From: a virus
Length of the DNA stretch: 46,693 nucleotides
IMG/VR virus record: IMGVR_UViG_3300009285_002478
Location: 1-46,693 of that record
Strand: one strand, 5' to 3'
Below, piece after piece: positions 1-7,240 of this stretch (its first letter is position 1; the number at the start of each line of letters is the position of its first letter). The position numbers and the translations under genes are program-made. Below the pieces are notes generated by a model. That model had not been told where the DNA came from and ran no database searches. It saw only the letters and a program-made list of their open reading frames with translations.

Positions 1-384
1 TGGCGCCTCGAAGATCGACCGCACAGATTTGTTTAGCGTCGCAGGTCTCCCGCTTGTCGCAATCAGGCAGGTCTCATGCTCAGCGCGGACGTGATGCCCC
101 ATGCCGAAGTGCCGTTTGCCGGTGCGCGTTAGTTTCTTCCAGACCAACTCTGCCTTTAGTTGGAAGTCCCACGCGTCGAGCACCTGCAGCGCCTCATGCT
201 GGAGCGCGGCGACACGCCAGAGAAACAGTGTGCTGTCGAAATACATAGGCGGAAGCGGGAACCTGCATATCTCGCTAGTCGTCATTGTTCCGTAGTGCTT
301 CACTGCGCCGCGTCCTGGACCAGGCAGCGCATCACGATATGACCACGGCGGGTCCGCGACGAGGACGCGATAACGCTGTATCAG
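1..384 (-). CDS. MT-A70 family DNA N6-adenine methyltransferase, truncated at window edge
   Basis: The 128 residues visible carry the MT-A70 catalytic motif DPPW near residues 11-14 (VADPPWSYRD), then LFLWRVAALQHEALQVL, the family's hydrophobic helix, followed by AELVWKK and GKRHFGMGHHVRAEHE, matching the usual RFGMGYWFRNAHE stretch, and ending in RSIFEAP just before the cut. These enzymes methylate adenine in DNA using S-adenosylmethionine; in phages they usually protect against host restriction. No ATG, GTG or TTG lies between the upstream in-frame stop and the DPPW motif. The best start is a CTG at 384 that overlaps the TGA of the upstream small gene as CTGA and has GAGGT six bases before it. 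The C-terminus runs off the left edge. Family assignment is firm; the CTG start is inference. Confidence 0.88.
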   Translation of the reverse strand, partial: MIQRYRVLVADPPWSYRDALPGPGRGAVKHYGTMTTSEICRFPLPPMYFDSTLFLWRVAALQHEALQVLDAWDFQLKAELVWKKLTRTGKRHFGMGHHVRAEHETCLIATSGRPATLNKSVRSIFEAP

Positions 385-533
385 GAGGTGACCTCAGACT
401 CGACCTTCTGCAAGAACAGACGTCGTTCACGACGGCGCTGTCCAGACGGGCTGGCGCGTTTCTTCAACGCACGCTGACGTGCGGTGAGACGCGTTCCGGC
501 AGATGGTTTGGGGCGGTGATTATGCTTCGACAT
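381..533 (-). CDS. small basic protein, 50 aa
   Basis: An ATG at 533 preceded by GAGGAG opens a 50-residue frame very rich in Arg and Lys (for example RQRALKKRASPSGQRRRERR in the middle). It ends in a TGA that overlaps the putative CTG start of the MT-A70 methyltransferase, so the two are probably translationally coupled. The charge suggests nucleic acid binding, but I do not recognise a family. It lies directly downstream of a terminator hairpin, so it may need its own promoter or read-through. Confidence 0.6.
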   Translation of the reverse strand: MSKHNHRPKPSAGTRLTARQRALKKRASPSGQRRRERRLFLQKVESEVTS

Positions 534-560
534 CGCTCCTCTTTCGGGAACAAAGAAAAT

Positions 561-588
561 GACCGACCAAGCAGGTGCCCGGTCGGTC
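561..588 (-). terminator. intrinsic terminator (leftward)
   Basis: Perfect 8-bp arms GACCGACC and GGTCGGTC separated by 12 bases. Read leftward, the hairpin is followed by ATTTTCTTTG, a U-rich tract. It sits just after the stop of the 606-920 gene and before the small basic gene at 533. Confidence 0.7.
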
Positions 589-605
589 TACTGGATGAGC
601 AGGTG

Positions 606-920
606 TTACATCGTGGCGTCGGCCGCAGCCTGCGCCTTGAGCTTCGCGAGCGCGGCTTCCCGCGCGGCGATCTTCTCGGCGAGGGTCGGCTTCGGCTTCG
701 CGGCGCGCGCTGCCTTCGCAGCGGCGACCTTCGCGGCCTTCTCTTCGGGGGTCAGGACCGGCTTCGCAGCCACCGCTTCCGCGAAGTCCCCTTCGACCTC
801 GATGCTCGACGGCGCCTTCTTGTTGAGGAACGCGTTGACAGGGAACCGAAGCACGTTCGCTGCGCCGGTGTAAAACGCGGTCTTTCCGTTCTTGCTGAGC
901 GCCTTGAAAGTCAGGGTCAC
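606..920 (-). CDS. hypothetical protein with Ala/Lys-rich helical tail
   Basis: 104 residues from a GTG at 920 with AGAGGT five bases upstream. The N-terminal half (about 1-50) is a mixed beta-like segment (TLTFKALSKNGKTAFYTG); the C-terminal half (about 55-104) is almost entirely Ala, Lys, Glu and Arg, with AAKVAAAKAARAAKPKPT and a following predicted helix. No family recognised. It is bounded by a promoter-like sequence upstream (977-1005) and a terminator downstream (561-588), so it may be a monocistronic, well-expressed gene. The basic tail could bind DNA or RNA. Confidence 0.7.
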   Translation of the reverse strand: MTLTFKALSKNGKTAFYTGAANVLRFPVNAFLNKKAPSSIEVEGDFAEAVAAKPVLTPEEKAAKVAAAKAARAAKPKPTLAEKIAAREAALAKLKAQAAADATM

Positions 921-976
921 GATATACCTCTTCTAAAGTGAGTAACGGTGTCGCGCACCATACGCGACTAGTTCGG

Positions 977-1005
977 AGTCTATACATCACCGTGTCGTCT
1001 GTCCA
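977..1005 (-). promoter_or_regulatory. sigma70-like promoter, leftward
   Basis: Reading leftward: TGGACA (1005-1000), 17 bases, TAGACT (982-977). The same TGGACA with 17-base spacing occurs at two other leftward sites (43667-43695 and 40169-40197). It would start RNA about 45 bases before the GTG of the 606-920 gene. The match to the -10 consensus is only 4 of 6. Confidence 0.4.
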
Positions 1006-1013
1006 GTCCACCG

Positions 1014-3071
1014 TCAAAACGGCGCCAACTCGCCGGGCCCACCAACGCCGTCAGGCTCGGAGAGTTCCAGCAAGTCAGGATACTCAGTGACATAGCCACG
1101 CTGGACCTCGCATCCGACGGGGCGCACAGATACTCTTCGGAACCCGAGCCTGCGCATGATCTCCGCGATCCGAAGTGAGCTGCTCCGGTCGCGGCGTTCC
1201 AGTGGGATGCTCAGCGCTCCGTAGAGCGCATCTGTTGTAATACGACGGCGGTTGTCTCCGTCGAGTGCTGCTGCGAGCGCGAACGCGCGCAGCTGGTCTT
1301 CCCACGAGTCGACCTCGCGTCGCTGCTCTTGTTCGACGGTCGCACTTGGCCAGAGACTCTCCGGCAAACGGATACTGTCCCCGCGCAGCTCTCGCACCAC
1401 AGCCTCTGCCCAGAGCTGGTCCCGGTGCGCGTGGATCCACGGCACGTCGAATGCTTGCACCGCGATTGGCCAGAACCGCCTCGCGCCTGTCGGGTCGACC
1501 AAGTAAGCATCTGAGTTCGTCGTGCCGATGATAATGAACTGTCGTGGCCGCTCGACTGGCAGTCTCGCATACGCGAGTCTGGTCGGCCCATCGACCTGTC
1601 GCGACAGCGTGGCTTTCAGCTGCTCGATTTCAGCTTTACGCTTTCCTGCGAGATCCGCAGACTCGACGAGCCACTTCCCGAGCGTCGCCTCGATGAGCAC
1701 TTTCGACGACGCGTTCAGCGGCAAGTCGTCTGAGAACCACTCACCGTTCGGGCAGAGCGCCCGAAGCGCACTCGACTTGTTTAGCCCTTGCGACGACTCT
1801 AGCACGAGCATCTCGTCATACTTGCAGCCAGGGTCTTTAATGCGCTTGACGGCTGCAACAAGCACGATAGCGCTGACCGCCCGCAGATACGCTGAGTCGA
1901 CCGCGCCCGCGCTCTCAATCAGCCACGTTTCGAGACGCGTCACGCCGTCCCAAGTCAGTGTCGCGAGATAGTCCTTGACTGGGTGGAACGGGTTCAGCCA
2001 CGCGAGTCGCTTGACGACCTTCTCGAAGAATACCGCTGTCGGTCTGAAGCGATACTCTTCGTCAATCTTGAGCCACATCTCGTTGATCTGTCTGTCTTCC
2101 AGTGGCTCACTATCTAGCAAGAGTTTATCTGCGAAGGCGTTATACGACAGCTCGTGTCCGAGCAGTCGCACTGCGCGCTTGATGTTCTCCTGACTGTCGG
2201 CGAGGATCCCCTTCTTGTTGCGGACGAAGTCACTGTCGCGACCGAGCCACTCATTAATTCTGTCGAGGATCTTTTTCCCGTTGATGCCGAGCACCATCGC
2301 GAGCGTCGGGCCACCTTTAATTTTTGCCTTCTCGGCCGCGAGATTATTTGCCGTCGACTGGACGACGCGCCGGACATCTGCGACTTCGTCGTTGTTACAG
2401 ATGGCGCTCATCGCCTCGCCCATGATGATCAAGTCTTCAGGCGGAATGCCCGCTCTCAAGAGGTAACCGCTCCAGGCGAGTCGCGCGTTGTGGCCGAACC
2501 CGTTCTGCCCGAGGTGCTTTGCGAGGAGCATCCCGATTGCGACGAGACAGACGCGCTGCTTTAACTGCGACGCCTGCGGCAGATGCGTCGGTAAACCAAG
2601 TGCGCCGATAAAGGTGAGCTGCTCCTGCGTGCCGTTCTTACTCCAGATACTTGGCGGCACCATCGTCTGCATCCCGACGTGGCCGTCTCGCGCTGTTCCG
2701 CGAATCTCGATAAACGTCGAGTCGTCGATGTCCGCATACCGATATGAGACGAGCGCCTCTGGCAGGGTATAGAACGCGTGCGAATAACGTTTACTCTTCC
2801 GACCGAAGGCGAAGTATGTCGCAGGGAGCAAGTTCCGCGTGAGCAGTTCGCCCGGCGCCCAGTCAATGTCGACATCATGGAGGAAGTGCCCCGGCGCGAT
2901 CTCTCCACCGACTTTCAAACCGACGCGGTCACCAGTCGTATAGTCTGCGAGTGTATACGGACGCTTCTGCCAGTTCTTCTCGGTCGGCCCCTTCTGGTCA
3001 GCGACAGCCGGCCAGAACAACACTGGATAGTGCTGCGCGACATACGCGGCGACGATCTCGTCAGGCGTCAT
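1014..3071 (-). CDS. primase-polymerase / VirE-type helicase replication protein
   Basis: 685 residues. The N-terminus resembles the bifunctional primase-polymerase fold: WQKRPYTLADY, then GLKVGG and the metal-binding DVDID near residues 66-70. The C-terminal half is a VirE/virulence-associated E family P-loop domain: LATLTWDGVTRLETWL, the nucleotide loop ESSQGLNKSS (a degenerate Walker A), then the family signature GTTNSDAYLVDPTGARRFWP. Such proteins prime and unwind DNA at phage and plasmid origins. The start is the ATG at 3071, which has no clear ribosome site; it follows three 12-bp direct repeats (3073-3108). No other replicative polymerase is visible in the window, so this is probably the main replication initiator. 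Confidence 0.88.
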   Translation of the reverse strand: MTPDEIVAAYVAQHYPVLFWPAVADQKGPTEKNWQKRPYTLADYTTGDRVGLKVGGEIAPGHFLHDVDIDWAPGELLTRNLLPATYFAFGRKSKRYSHAFYTLPEALVSYRYADIDDSTFIEIRGTARDGHVGMQTMVPPSIWSKNGTQEQLTFIGALGLPTHLPQASQLKQRVCLVAIGMLLAKHLGQNGFGHNARLAWSGYLLRAGIPPEDLIIMGEAMSAICNNDEVADVRRVVQSTANNLAAEKAKIKGGPTLAMVLGINGKKILDRINEWLGRDSDFVRNKKGILADSQENIKRAVRLLGHELSYNAFADKLLLDSEPLEDRQINEMWLKIDEEYRFRPTAVFFEKVVKRLAWLNPFHPVKDYLATLTWDGVTRLETWLIESAGAVDSAYLRAVSAIVLVAAVKRIKDPGCKYDEMLVLESSQGLNKSSALRALCPNGEWFSDDLPLNASSKVLIEATLGKWLVESADLAGKRKAEIEQLKATLSRQVDGPTRLAYARLPVERPRQFIIIGTTNSDAYLVDPTGARRFWPIAVQAFDVPWIHAHRDQLWAEAVVRELRGDSIRLPESLWPSATVEQEQRREVDSWEDQLRAFALAAALDGDNRRRITTDALYGALSIPLERRDRSSSLRIAEIMRRLGFRRVSVRPVGCEVQRGYVTEYPDLLELSEPDGVGGPGELAPF

Positions 3072-3072
3072 T

Positions 3073-3108
3073 AACTCAAGACGTAACTCAAGACGTTACT
3101 CAAGACGT
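3073..3108. repeat. three tandem 12-bp repeats upstream of replication gene
   Basis: Three adjacent copies of a 12-bp unit: AACTCAAGACGT, AACTCAAGACGT, TACTCAAGACGT. They lie directly against the start codon of the primase/VirE gene. The spacing, near one helical turn, and the position next to a replication gene resemble iterons or an autoregulatory operator; this role is inference. Confidence 0.75.
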
Positions 3109-3125
3109 CACTTAGCAGGTGACGG

Positions 3126-3311
3126 TTACGAACGGACCTCGTGGGCCACGCCCGCCACGTCAACGAGCCGCCGCAGCGCGTCGAAGATGGCCTGGTCGCG
3201 GGTGAACGGGTCTAGGTTCAGAATGTCGCGGACGGTGCGACGGAACTTACCTTCTGGTTCATTCGTGTCAGGATTAATCGGACGCGCGGCCATCGTGGTG
3301 TCAGTGCTCAT
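3126..3311 (-). CDS. hypothetical small protein, 61 aa
   Basis: ATG at 3311 with AAGGAG eight bases upstream. Polar N-terminus (STDTTMAARPINPDTNEPEG), then a likely helical pair (FRRTVRDILNLDPFTRDQA, IFDALRRLVDVAGVAHEV). No family recognised. It lies 12 bases downstream of the YozE-like gene and upstream of the iteron-like repeats and the replication gene, in what looks like one leftward operon. Confidence 0.65.
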   Translation of the reverse strand: MSTDTTMAARPINPDTNEPEGKFRRTVRDILNLDPFTRDQAIFDALRRLVDVAGVAHEVRS

Positions 3312-3323
3312 GCTCTATGCTCC

Positions 3324-3542
3324 TTATACCTCAGACTGCTTCCGCAGGCGGCGCCACTCGCGGTGTGCGAGCTTCACCTGGGCATACTGTTCTGGATAGC
3401 GTTCGTAACGAAGAAGGAAAATAAACAGACGCTTACCGCGACGCGGGAAGAGCTTGTCCTTGACGACGTGCTTCGCCAGCTGCCCGACACTATCTGTGCG
3501 AGCGGTCTGCGTCTGGAGCCAGTCGAAGAACAACAGGCTCAT
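3324..3542 (-). CDS. YozE-like SAM-fold small protein
   Basis: 72 residues from the ATG at 3542, which has GAGGT five bases upstream. The core SLLFFDWLQTQTARTDSVGQ, then LAKHVVKDKLFP, matches the YozE SAM-like pattern seen in short Firmicutes and phage proteins (F-x-x-W-L-x-x-Q, R-D-x-x-G-x-L-A, D-x-x-F-P). The family's function is unknown; a SAM-like fold suggests nucleic acid or protein binding. The same frame is open for another 109 codons upstream to 3869, but that stretch lacks a good ribosome site and looks non-coding. A similar TCGAGGTCAGT string occurs again about 60 bp upstream (3603-3614), as if the ribosome-binding region had been duplicated. Confidence 0.7.
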   Translation of the reverse strand: MSLLFFDWLQTQTARTDSVGQLAKHVVKDKLFPRRGKRLFIFLLRYERYPEQYAQVKLAHREWRRLRKQSEV

Positions 3543-3730
3543 AACTGACCTCGATCTGCAACCCCTATCAGGTAACGTCGTCGTCGCGAGTGGCGTGGGA
3601 TCGTGACTGACCTCGATACGAAAGTTACTCGGCCCCGACAGATACGCGGAGGCGTCGCGTATCGTGAGCTTGCGGGATGTTCGGAACGGACAGGGTGTCC
3701 GGTCGAGCGCCCACCAAGTAGTTCTTACGC

Positions 3731-3760
3731 AGTCTAGCTCATCCGTCGGACGAACGTCCA
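3731..3760 (-). promoter_or_regulatory. possible leftward promoter
   Basis: Leftward: TGGACG (3760-3755), 18 bases, TAGACT (3736-3731). It is close to the TGGACA-N17 promoters proposed elsewhere and shares the TAGACT box of the one at 977-1005. It would serve the YozE-like gene and the replication operon. Weak on its own. Confidence 0.3.
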
Positions 3761-3837
3761 GTGAAAAACTGTTCTCTGAAAAAATTATTTTGTCCAGAAC
3801 TATTTTTTCGGTCGACGGTAGCGCGTCGGTCGGAGCC

Positions 3838-3907
3838 GTAACTCTGTGACTCTTGTAACCGAGACTCACGCTAAAAGTTTTGTAACTCTGTGACTCTTGT
3901 AACCGAG
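3838..3907. repeat. 26-bp direct repeat, two exact copies 44 bp apart
   Basis: Identical 26-bp copies at 3838-3863 and 3882-3907, beginning GTAACTCTGTGACTC and ending GTAACCGAG. A shortened copy (GTAACTCTTTGTAGCCGAG) lies at 4070-4088, and a reverse-oriented partial copy (GAGTTACAGAGTCACAA) at 4158-4174. They could bind an initiator or repressor. Confidence 0.85.
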
Positions 3908-4309
3908 GCTCGCGGTTGATTTCCTCCGCGATAGAAGGGGCTATGGGCGAAAACTCAGCGTAACGTGAGCGAAGACGCGGGCGAAAACGCGGAGCGCGTA
4001 ACCGAAGCGTTACAGGGAGAATATTGAGAATGATTTAATGAATCAGCGAAGAACCGCCAGCCGTAACTCGTAACTCTTTGTAGCCGAGGATTTCTTGGAG
4101 CACTACGGAAAATATACTAACTACTATTCCTCTCTTAGAGATTTATAAAGAGTTAATAGAGTTACAGAGTCACAAAATAATTTCTCACCTGTCGTCATTA
4201 CTCGAAACCCGTAACTCGAAACTGTAACCGCGCGGAGCGACCGCGTTACAAGAAATTTCCTGAAAGTTTTTCTGGACCGCTCGCAAGCTCTAGCGTATTA
4301 ACTTCTTCC

Positions 4310-4693
4310 GTGGCTGCTCCGACTCTTCCGCAAGTCCTCGGCGTTCCTGATCCGTCGAATCCGTCCGCGCCTGTCGCGGATGCGCCGAAGCTCACCGCGA
4401 AGCTCCTGAGTCGCGCGATGCTCGCCACGCCGCAGTATCGCGAGAGTCTACTGCGTCGGATCTTGATGGACGAACTGCCGCCGGCTGTCGAGTGCAAGCT
4501 CTGGGACTACGCATATGGCAAGCCCGTCGAGCGCGTCGAGGTCCTGGATACGACGACACCTCTTACGAAGCTCTCAGCTCAGGCCCTTGAAGAACGCGCT
4601 GCAGCGCTCGTGACGCTCGCGCGTCAACTTCGACAGACTGCTGCGGCGTCATCCGAGACTGAGACAGAAGAGTCGGGCACTTCTATTCATTAA
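4310..4693 (+). CDS. putative terminase small subunit
   Basis: 127 residues from a GTG at 4310 with no obvious ribosome site, so the start is uncertain. The protein has a Pro/Ala-rich N-terminus, a helical core (KLTAKLLSRAMLATPQYRES, then LLRRILMDELPPAVE, LWDYAYGKPVERVEV) and a coiled-coil-like helix (LSAQALEERAAALVTLARQL). The core wording 'LWDYAYGKP' is common in small DNA-packaging proteins. It lies immediately upstream of the terminase large subunit (TAATG junction), the usual place for the DNA-recognising small subunit. The call rests mostly on position. Confidence 0.6.
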   Translation: MAAPTLPQVLGVPDPSNPSAPVADAPKLTAKLLSRAMLATPQYRESLLRRILMDELPPAVECKLWDYAYGKPVERVEVLDTTTPLTKLSAQALEERAAALVTLARQLRQTAAASSETETEESGTSIH

Positions 4694-6150
4694 TGTCACA
4701 GCCTACACTCGAAGACGTCGAGCGGGAGATTGAGCTTACCGCACAAGAGATTGGGCGGCGCACGCTGCTAACATTTACCTCGTTCACCTTTCCTGACTAC
4801 ATTATCTCCTGGCACCACCAGCTCGTCGCAACCGCCCTAGACCGCGTGCTTGCCGGCAAGTGTCGCAGGCTCATGATCTTCGAGCCCCCTCAGAACGGCA
4901 AGAGCGAGCAGGTGAGCCGTCGGTTCCCCGCCTACGCGTTCGGCAAGCGCCCTGACGTGCGCATCATCGCCTGCTCCTACAACATGTCCCTGGCGCAGGA
5001 CATGAGCCGCGACGTGCAGAAGATCATGAGCACCCCGGAATACGCCACGCTGTTTCCGGGCACGCGGCTCGGGGAACCCCGTGACGTGGAGAAGCGCACA
5101 CAAGGGCAGTTCGACATCGTTGGTCGCCGGGGCTCTTACGTGGCCGCCGGCATCGACGGTCCCATCACTGGCAAGACAGCAGACATCGGCATCCTCGACG
5201 ACCCCATCAAGAACAGAGCTGAGGCCGAGAGCCCGGTCTACCGAGACCGTGTCTGGGAGTGGTACAAGTCGGCATTCGCCACCCGGCAGTTCGGTAGCGA
5301 CGGGGCTATCATTTTGTGCTGCACGCGATGGAACGAAGACGACCTGGCGGGGCGGCTGCTGAAGCTCGCCTCGGAGAACACGGATGCCGATCAATGGGAG
5401 GTTCTCTCGCTGCCGGCCATCGCGGAAGTCGCCGACGCGTATCGTCAGGTCGGTAACGCCCTGTGGCCGTCGAAGTATCCGCTCCCTGAATTGAACCGGC
5501 GCCGCGCCGGCATGGGCGAGTATGACTGGGCGTCGCTCTACCAGCAGCGCCCGGCCCCGGAGGGCGGTGGCCTGTTCAAACGAGAATGGTTCCGGTTCAT
5601 CGACGCCGTGCCCACCATCGCGCGGCGTGTACGCGGGTGGGATACGGCCTCGACGGCCGGCGGCGGTGACTGGACGTGCGGCGTGAAGGTCGCCGAGGCG
5701 CGCGGGCTGTTCTTCATTGAGCAGGTGACGCGGGGACAGTGGGGGCCTGGCGTCGTAGACGCCATCATCAAGCAGACGGCGGACATGGACGGTCGCGGGT
5801 GCGCACAGCGCGAAGAGAAGGAAGGCGGCAGCGCAGGCGTTGCTGTCATCGCCGCGCGGACGAAGACCCTCGCGGGCGTGGACTACGCTGGCGTGCAGAT
5901 CAGTGGGAACAAGGAAACGCGCATCCGTCCGTTCCGCGCGCAGTGTGAGGCTGGCAACGTCTATCTCCTGCGTGGCGACTGGAACGAAGCATACATCAGC
6001 GAGCTGTGTGGGTTCCCGACGGGCAAGCACGACGATCAAGTAGACGCTACCGGCTGCGGGTTTAACGCTGTGCTGATGGAACCCGCGCCGGTGATGGCGA
6101 CGCCGACGGTCGTCGGGCAGGGGCGGTCGTATTGGCAGGGGCCGCAGTGA
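4693..6150 (+). CDS. terminase large subunit
   Basis: 485 residues, full length. The ATPase domain has the Walker A variant EPPQNGKSE (64-72), Walker B IGILDDP, and the coupling motif LCCTRWNEDD. The C-terminal RNase H-like nuclease shows RGWDTAS and HDDQVDATG. It powers DNA packaging through the portal and cuts the concatemer. The start ATG overlaps the stop of the preceding gene by one base. The next tiny gene starts within its TGA (TGATG). Confidence 0.95.
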   Translation: MSQPTLEDVEREIELTAQEIGRRTLLTFTSFTFPDYIISWHHQLVATALDRVLAGKCRRLMIFEPPQNGKSEQVSRRFPAYAFGKRPDVRIIACSYNMSLAQDMSRDVQKIMSTPEYATLFPGTRLGEPRDVEKRTQGQFDIVGRRGSYVAAGIDGPITGKTADIGILDDPIKNRAEAESPVYRDRVWEWYKSAFATRQFGSDGAIILCCTRWNEDDLAGRLLKLASENTDADQWEVLSLPAIAEVADAYRQVGNALWPSKYPLPELNRRRAGMGEYDWASLYQQRPAPEGGGLFKREWFRFIDAVPTIARRVRGWDTASTAGGGDWTCGVKVAEARGLFFIEQVTRGQWGPGVVDAIIKQTADMDGRGCAQREEKEGGSAGVAVIAARTKTLAGVDYAGVQISGNKETRIRPFRAQCEAGNVYLLRGDWNEAYISELCGFPTGKHDDQVDATGCGFNAVLMEPAPVMATPTVVGQGRSYWQGPQ

Positions 6151-6248
6151 TGCCAACCTACGGGTGTGATGAAGGCTATAAAGAACCGACAATGCAGGAA
6201 CGGCGTCGTGCGCGCAGACGCATGCGACATAAACGGAGGCGACGATGA
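6150..6248 (+). CDS. arginine-rich micro-protein, 32 aa
   Basis: Begins at an ATG overlapping the terminase stop (TGATG) and ends in a TGA overlapping the ATG of the cold-shock gene (ATGA). The last 16 residues are nearly all Arg, Lys and His (RRRARRRMRHKRRRR). Tight coupling on both sides suggests it is translated, perhaps as a nucleic acid-binding peptide, or only as a coupling device. No family recognised. Confidence 0.5.
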   Translation: MPTYGCDEGYKEPTMQERRRARRRMRHKRRRR

Positions 6249-6442
6249 CTGGAACGGTGGCACGCGTGATTCTGGACAAAGGCTTCGGGTTCATCAAGTG
6301 TGGCGAAGACGACTATTTCTTTCACCGCTCGGCGGTGCAGGGAAAGTTTGAGGAGCTGACTGTGGGAGCCACGGTCGAGTTCGAGGAAGATCAAGGGCCG
6401 AAGGGCCTACGCGCGAAGGATGTGCGGGGGGCGGTGCAGTGA
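6245..6442 (+). CDS. cold-shock domain protein
   Basis: 65 residues, a complete cold-shock domain. RNP1 is KGFGFIKC (12-19) and RNP2 is DDYFFHRSAV (22-31); the end has the family's VEFEEDQGPKGLRAKDV. These proteins bind single-stranded RNA or DNA and melt structure. ATG at 6245 overlaps the upstream stop and has GGAGG nearby. It is a host-like gene placed right after the terminase. A second cold-shock domain is encoded at 45474-45761. Confidence 0.92.
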   Translation: MTGTVARVILDKGFGFIKCGEDDYFFHRSAVQGKFEELTVGATVEFEEDQGPKGLRAKDVRGAVQ

Positions 6443-6537
6443 CTAACATAGGGTTTAAGGCATTGCTCCTGATGTCCCTGCTGGTCCTTGGGCTGGTAGG
6501 GGTTTGCGTGTTGGCGGCACTATCGTTGGCCCTATGA
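6439..6537 (+). CDS. single-pass membrane micro-protein, 32 aa
   Basis: A GTG at 6439 overlaps the cold-shock stop (GTGA). After VTNIGFK nearly all residues are hydrophobic (LLLMSLLVLGLVGVCVLAAL), one membrane span. Its TGA overlaps the ATG of the next gene. Function unknown. Confidence 0.5.
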   Translation: MTNIGFKALLLMSLLVLGLVGVCVLAALSLAL

Positions 6538-6803
6538 TTGCCTGTGGCCTGGACTGTATGTGGTGGAGTGTGGCATCCCACGCCGTTGTCCGCAGTCATT
6601 GGCTGCGCGCCGATACGCTGCACTGCCCGCACTGCGGCGGCGAGTGTGCTGTGGTAACGAACGAGCATGAGTTCTTCCGCATCGCACGGCGGTTCGAGCA
6701 GATTGGCTACCCCCGGCACGAGGCGATGGTCAGGTGGGTCAAGGGCCGATGCTTCAAGACGTGGCACGACGCAATGATGGCGTACGTGTCGAGGGCTGCG
6801 TAG
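6534..6803 (+). CDS. small zinc-binding protein, 89 aa
   Basis: I chose the ATG at 6534 because it overlaps the upstream TGA (ATGA); the frame extends to a TTG at 6504. A CPHCGGEC motif sits in HCPHCGGECAVVTNEHEFFR, followed by a helix-rich half (FEQIGYPRHEAMVRWVKGR). Likely binds one metal ion with partners His/Cys nearby. No family recognised. Confidence 0.65.
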   Translation: MIACGLDCMWWSVASHAVVRSHWLRADTLHCPHCGGECAVVTNEHEFFRIARRFEQIGYPRHEAMVRWVKGRCFKTWHDAMMAYVSRAA

Positions 6804-7010
6804 GTGGCAAACAGCGTTCCGTACGACACGATTACCGCTATCGTCAACCTTGTGAAGTCGGCCGAGGTGCTGGCGCAGGTGCTGAATTGTTCCGTGTCGC
6901 GGGCTGTAGAAGTGCAGCTATTGGTCGTGAAGGTTATGGCAGATCAGCAGATGGACGTGAATGACGCCATGATGCAGGCGCTGAAATCGGCGTCCGAGAA
7001 GGTGCAGTGA
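6804..7010 (+). CDS. hypothetical helical protein, 68 aa
   Basis: GTG at 6804 follows the previous stop without a gap. The protein is predicted to be almost all helix (ITAIVNLVKSAEVLAQVLN, then SVSRAVEVQLLVVKVMADQQ). No family recognised. It ends in a GTGA junction with the next gene. Confidence 0.55.
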   Translation: MANSVPYDTITAIVNLVKSAEVLAQVLNCSVSRAVEVQLLVVKVMADQQMDVNDAMMQALKSASEKVQ

Positions 7011-7240
7011 CGCTGCTGCCGTTCAACTCGGTCTGTCAGGCGTGTTGTTCGCGCGACGCGTCGTTCACGTTCTGCGTTGAGACATGCGTGCCGAACATGT
7101 CCGGCGGCTTCGAGCACGCGTCGCGCATCGGTGACGACCCACACCCACACCTGCATCGTAAGTGTGCAACGTGTGGCTACGAGTGGCTGGAGCGGTGCCT
7201 CGGCATCGCGGAGGGATCAGATGGGCAACTGGCGACTTGA
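7007..7240 (+). CDS. small double-CxxC zinc-binding protein
   Basis: 77 residues. Cysteine pairs CQACC (10-14) and CATCGYEW (about 53-60), with further Cys at 23 and 27, suggest a zinc-ribbon fold. GTG start overlaps the previous TGA. The last 20 bases overlap the next gene. Confidence 0.6.
   Translation: MTLLPFNSVCQACCSRDASFTFCVETCVPNMSGGFEHASRIGDDPHPHLHRKCATCGYEWLERCLGIAEGSDGQLAT

Larger units (their letters stand above)
3543..4309. other. divergence region; candidate replication origin and control region
   Basis: About 770 bases without a convincing gene between the leftward replication operon and the rightward terminase genes. It holds a 26-bp direct repeat (3838-3907), degenerate copies around 4062-4088 and 4211-4229, an inverted partial copy at 4158-4173, and an AT-rich stretch at about 4089-4185. 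A sequence GAAAAAAT (3778-3785) is mirrored by ATTTTTTC (3802-3809). Clustered repeats next to an AT-rich stretch and a replication gene are typical of phage origins. Function is inference. Confidence 0.5.

Noticed and set aside
285-941. Rightward 218-codon open frame across the left end
   Set aside because: It is opposite to the MT-A70 frame with its DPPW motif and to two small leftward genes with ribosome sites; composition is Arg/Leu-rich as expected of a shadow.
3543-3869. Upstream extension of the YozE-like gene (109 more codons)
   Set aside because: The internal ATG at 3542 has a good ribosome site and starts exactly at the family domain; the upstream part shows no protein-like pattern and overlaps promoter and repeat sequences.
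3838-4260. CRISPR array
   Set aside because: Only two exact repeats with an 18-base gap plus degenerate and inverted copies; no regular spacers and no cas genes.
4837-6297. Leftward 486-codon open frame opposite the terminase
   Set aside because: It is the antisense of a clear terminase with Walker motifs and has His/Arg/Ala-rich text typical of GC-rich shadows.
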